A stretch of 64,000 bases of DNA from Paenibacillus tyrphae (GTDB lineage Bacteria; Bacillota; Bacilli; Paenibacillales; NBRC-103111). Below, in pieces: positions 61,801 through 64,000 of this stretch. Below the pieces are notes generated by a model. It saw only the letters and a program-made list of their open reading frames with translations, did not search any database and was not told the origin of the DNA. Each line of letters starts with the position of its first letter. Within the stretch, counting starts at the first letter, position 1. The position numbers and the translations under genes are program-made. The DNA lies in assembly GCF_024158745.1 (NCBI RefSeq), contig NZ_JAMZAW010000011.1, positions 62,001 through 126,000 on the forward strand, given 5' to 3'.

Positions 61801-62004
61801 CCGGAAGGTTTTTTTAGCAGTCGTGTCTTGGCCTTGGGCGGAGAGCGATATAACTGCCGGAGAGTTTACGTGCCGCCTTTGAATTCGGATTCTACCCGAT
61901 CATCTATTATTCATAGAATCCGAGTTCAACAGCGGCCGCAGGCAGTTATAGTCGACTCGGAGCCCAAGGCCCGCACACATAGGATGCTAAACCGCCTTCC
62001 CGCC
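61801..62004 (+). ncRNA. Unrecognised rod-shaped structured RNA, copy 2 (phoH leader)
   Basis: Long hairpin between yqfD and phoH. From outside in: GGAAGG (61803-61808)/CCTTCC (61995-62000); TTTAGCA (61813-61819)/TGCTAAA (61985-61991); GTGT/ACAC; GGCCTTGGGC (61830-61839)/GCCCAAGGCC (61962-61971); P1 TATAACTGCC (61849-61858)/GGCAGTTATA (61941-61950); an internal loop with left strand GGAGAGTTTACGT (61859-61871) and right strand CCGCA (61936-61940); P2 CCGC/GCGG; and P3, 16 bp, 61879-61894/61914-61929, with one G-U. The loop and P2 are shared with the elements at 9982-10149 and 28712-28902, while the helices have different but compensating sequences. It ends 8 bases before the GGAGGAG of phoH. 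Confidence 0.8.
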
Positions 62005-62035
62005 GAAAACCCGGAGGAGAGATTAAGCCCTGTAC

Positions 62036-62998
62036 ATGGATCAACAGACCACTGTAAAAGTCACACTCAAAAATACGGCCGAAGCCCTCGCGCTCTTCGG
62101 GCCGCAGGACAAATTCCTGCACCTGATCGAGCAGCATACGCAGGCCGCCATCTTTACCCGGGAGGAAGAGATCGTCATCCAGGGACAGGCGGCCGATACG
62201 GCGCGCCTCGAGCAGCTGTTCACCGTGCTGCTGGAGCTGGTTCGCAACCAATACGTGCTGACGGAGCGGGATATTCATTACGCGATCGACCTGGCCAAAG
62301 ACATGAAGGCCGATCAATTGCTCGATCTGTTCAAAGGCGAAATCGCCCTTACCCACAAAGGCAAGCCGATTCGCATCAAGACAATCGGGCAGAAGCAGTA
62401 CGTTAACGAGATCAAGAAGAAAGATATCGTCTTCGGGATCGGACCGGCCGGTACGGGCAAAACGTACATCGCCGTCGTGCTTGCCGTCTCCGCGCTCAAG
62501 GAAGGCAAAGTGAAGCGGATCGTATTGACGAGACCCGCGGTCGAAGCGGGCGAGAGCCTCGGCTTTCTGCCCGGCGACCTGCAGGAAAAGGTTGACCCCT
62601 ATTTGCGTCCATTGTATGATGCTCTTAACGACGTGCTCGGGCCGGAGCAGGTGCTCAAATCGCTGGAGCGCGGCCTCATCGAGATCGCTCCGCTCGCCTA
62701 TATGCGCGGCCGGACGCTCGACGATTCGTTCATTATTTTGGACGAAGCGCAAAATACGACGCCGGAGCAGATGAAGATGTTTTTGACGCGTCTCGGATTC
62801 GGATCGAAGATGGTCATTACCGGCGACGTGACGCAGATCGACCTCCCGCGGGGCAAATCGTCGGGGCTGGTGGAGGCGCAGCGCATCCTGGGAAACATTG
62901 AAGAGCTCGGATTTATCCGGTTTGCCGAACAGGACGTTGTCAGACATTCATTGGTGCAAAAAATCATCATGGCCTATAATGAGGACAAAGAAGGCTGA
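62036..62998 (+). CDS. phoH: PhoH family ATPase (PhoH-like protein YqfG neighbour type)
   Basis: 320-aa P-loop ATPase of the PhoH (PhoH-L) family, related to superfamily I helicases and linked to RNA handling. It has an N-terminal KH-like segment (LKNTAEALALFGPQDKFLHLIEQHTQAAIFTREEEIVIQG), the Walker A GIGPAGTGKTYIA, the LTRPAVEAGESLGFLPGDLQEKVDPYLRPLYDAL block, Walker B SFIILDEAQNTTPEQMKMFLTRLGFGSKMVITGDVTQIDLPRGKSSGL, and HSLVQKIIMAYNEDKEG at the end. The ATG at 62036 lies about 17 bases from the nearest good ribosome binding site (GGAGGAG at 62012), an unusual distance, just downstream of a structured RNA. The downstream gene is pgpH. Confidence 0.95.
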   Translation: MDQQTTVKVTLKNTAEALALFGPQDKFLHLIEQHTQAAIFTREEEIVIQGQAADTARLEQLFTVLLELVRNQYVLTERDIHYAIDLAKDMKADQLLDLFKGEIALTHKGKPIRIKTIGQKQYVNEIKKKDIVFGIGPAGTGKTYIAVVLAVSALKEGKVKRIVLTRPAVEAGESLGFLPGDLQEKVDPYLRPLYDALNDVLGPEQVLKSLERGLIEIAPLAYMRGRTLDDSFIILDEAQNTTPEQMKMFLTRLGFGSKMVITGDVTQIDLPRGKSSGLVEAQRILGNIEELGFIRFAEQDVVRHSLVQKIIMAYNEDKEG

Positions 62999-63018
62999 GG
63001 AAGGGCTGACCTTTCGTC

Positions 63019-64000
63019 ATGAACAACCGCGTTTCCATTCAAGGCAAATTTCAATACCGGCTTGCCGGCTGGAGATACAGCGCCATCGTGCGCTTTCTTC
63101 TGTTTTTAGCGCTTGCTGCCGTGTTTTACGTCGCTATGCTGCACCGGATTGTGCCGCAGACGTATGACATCCAGTTGGGAAGCGTTACGGAAAAAGATAT
63201 TCTAGCCCCCAGGGCGATTGCGAACGAAGTAGCGACGGAAAAAGCGAAGGAAGAAGCGGCCGCACGGGTGCAGCCGGTCTATAAGATCGCCCCGCTGCGC
63301 AACGAAGTGGCGGTCGAAGCGATTTTTGAAAAGCTGCAGCAGATCAACAGCGATGCGGAGGTTTCCGTCGCCGACAAAGTCAATATTTACAAAACGGTTA
63401 TTCCGACGATCATTCAGGACCATTTGGACCGTCAGACCAAGAGCCTTGTGGACGGCGGTCAATACAACGACCTGCTGCTGGCGGAAATGCGCAAAAGCAT
63501 CCGCGAGCAGCAGTACCGGATTCCGGAGGAATCGTTTTACAAAATACCGCGGCTCACCAAAGAAGATTTGACCGCGATGGAGCCCGTTGCCAGAGAAATC
63601 GTCATCAAACTGATGAGCGACCAGATTACAGATGCGCAAACGGCCAGAGTCAAGGTGCCGGAACTGGTGAATTCTTCGACGCTGACCAAGAACAACGCGC
63701 GCGAGCTGGTTCAGGAGCTCGTACGTGCGGCGCTTTCGCCGAATAAATTTTACGATCAAAAAGGAACCGAGGAAGCAAAGGGACACGCGCGTGACAACGT
63801 CAAGCAAGTGATGATCAACAAAAACGAAGTGCTGGTTCCCAAGGGCGAAAAAGTAACGGAAGAACTGTATCAACGTTTAGCTTCGCTCGATTTGCTGAAA
63901 GACGAGGCCAGCTATTGGCCAAATCTCGGACTCTTTTTATTTATCGTCCTATGCTGCCTGTTTTTGTATATGTATGTCAGACAAAGCTCGCTCCCGATCA
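63019..64000 (+). CDS. pgpH: Cyclic-di-AMP phosphodiesterase PgpH (7TMR-HDED), N-terminal part
   Basis: The frame begins MNNRVSIQGKFQYRLAGWRYSAIVRFLLFLALAAVFYVAMLHRIVPQTYDIQLGSVTEKDILAPRAI and remains open to the window edge, so 327 residues are visible and the C-terminal HD domain lies outside. The first membrane segment (AIVRFLLFLALAAVFYVAML) is followed by a long extracellular HDED-type sensor domain (EVATEKAKEEAAARVQPVYKI...VPKGEKVTEELYQRLASLDLL), then LGLFLFIVLCCLFLYMYVRQ, the start of the 7TM part. This matches B. subtilis YqfF/PgpH, which hydrolyses c-di-AMP. The position after phoH is the conserved order; ybeY would follow. The start ATG 63019 has GAGGAAGGG about 12 bases upstream. 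Confidence 0.92.
   Translation, partial: MNNRVSIQGKFQYRLAGWRYSAIVRFLLFLALAAVFYVAMLHRIVPQTYDIQLGSVTEKDILAPRAIANEVATEKAKEEAAARVQPVYKIAPLRNEVAVEAIFEKLQQINSDAEVSVADKVNIYKTVIPTIIQDHLDRQTKSLVDGGQYNDLLLAEMRKSIREQQYRIPEESFYKIPRLTKEDLTAMEPVAREIVIKLMSDQITDAQTARVKVPELVNSSTLTKNNARELVQELVRAALSPNKFYDQKGTEEAKGHARDNVKQVMINKNEVLVPKGEKVTEELYQRLASLDLLKDEASYWPNLGLFLFIVLCCLFLYMYVRQSSLPI

Overview
The window is a chromosomal segment of an endospore-forming Gram-positive bacterium, most likely of the family Paenibacillaceae. The evidence is the sporulation genes (gpr, spoIIP, yqfC, yqfD), the classical Firmicutes order hrcA-grpE-dnaK-dnaJ-prmA under a CIRCE element, the order rpsU-yqeY-nfeD-floA-yqfC-yqfD-phoH-pgpH, and proteins that resemble Bacillus subtilis homologues but are written in GC-rich codons. 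No rRNA, tRNA, CRISPR array, prophage or insertion sequence was seen. The first gene enters from the left edge and the last leaves at the right edge.

Layout. 1-9.8 kb: a partial low-complexity exported protein, holA, a small P-loop kinase, rpsT, gpr, spoIIP, a YqxA-like protein, lepA, hemW and a GNAT acetyltransferase. 9.8-23.4 kb: the heat-shock operon (promoter, CIRCE, a long structured leader, hrcA, an archaeal-type chaperonin, grpE, dnaK, dnaJ), two small proteins, then prmA, a site-2 protease, rsmE, mtaB, a Nudix hydrolase and an RlmI-like methyltransferase. 23.5-29.8 kb: a fructosamine (frl) catabolic operon with its GntR-type regulator. 29.9-33.6 kb: nitroreductase, a divergent AraC regulator/Gfo-Idh oxidoreductase pair and a HEAT-repeat-like protein. 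33.7-38.6 kb: a gluconate regulon (6-phosphogluconate dehydrogenase, gntR, gntP, gntK) with canonical GntR operators. 38.8-51.3 kb: addB-addA-sbcD-sbcC, a double-strand-break repair block. 51.3-55.6 kb: a GH26-like secreted glycosidase, and a TetR regulator whose frame runs without a stop into an FAD oxidoreductase. 55.9-64 kb: HIT protein, rpsU, yqeY, nfeD, floA, an anchored proline-rich protein, yqfC, yqfD, phoH and the start of pgpH.

The most interesting signal is non-coding. Three places (9982-10149, 28712-28902, 61801-62004; all + strand) carry the same long rod-shaped RNA architecture: an internal loop with the nearly invariant left strand GAGAGTYTACGT and right strand CYGNA, closed by a short CCGC/GCGG helix and flanked by long helices. 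Those long helices differ in sequence in every copy but remain paired, so they covary. One copy sits in the hrcA leader, one just upstream of phoH, and one stands alone after frlD with its own terminator. I do not recognise the family.

Other points for a second look are the chaperonin inside the dnaK operon, the in-frame TetR-oxidoreductase fusion with a strong internal ribosome binding site, a perfect palindrome that exactly fills the spacer of the hrcA promoter, and a very GC-rich, alanine-rich coiled-coil segment in sbcC. All promoter, operator and terminator calls were made by eye.
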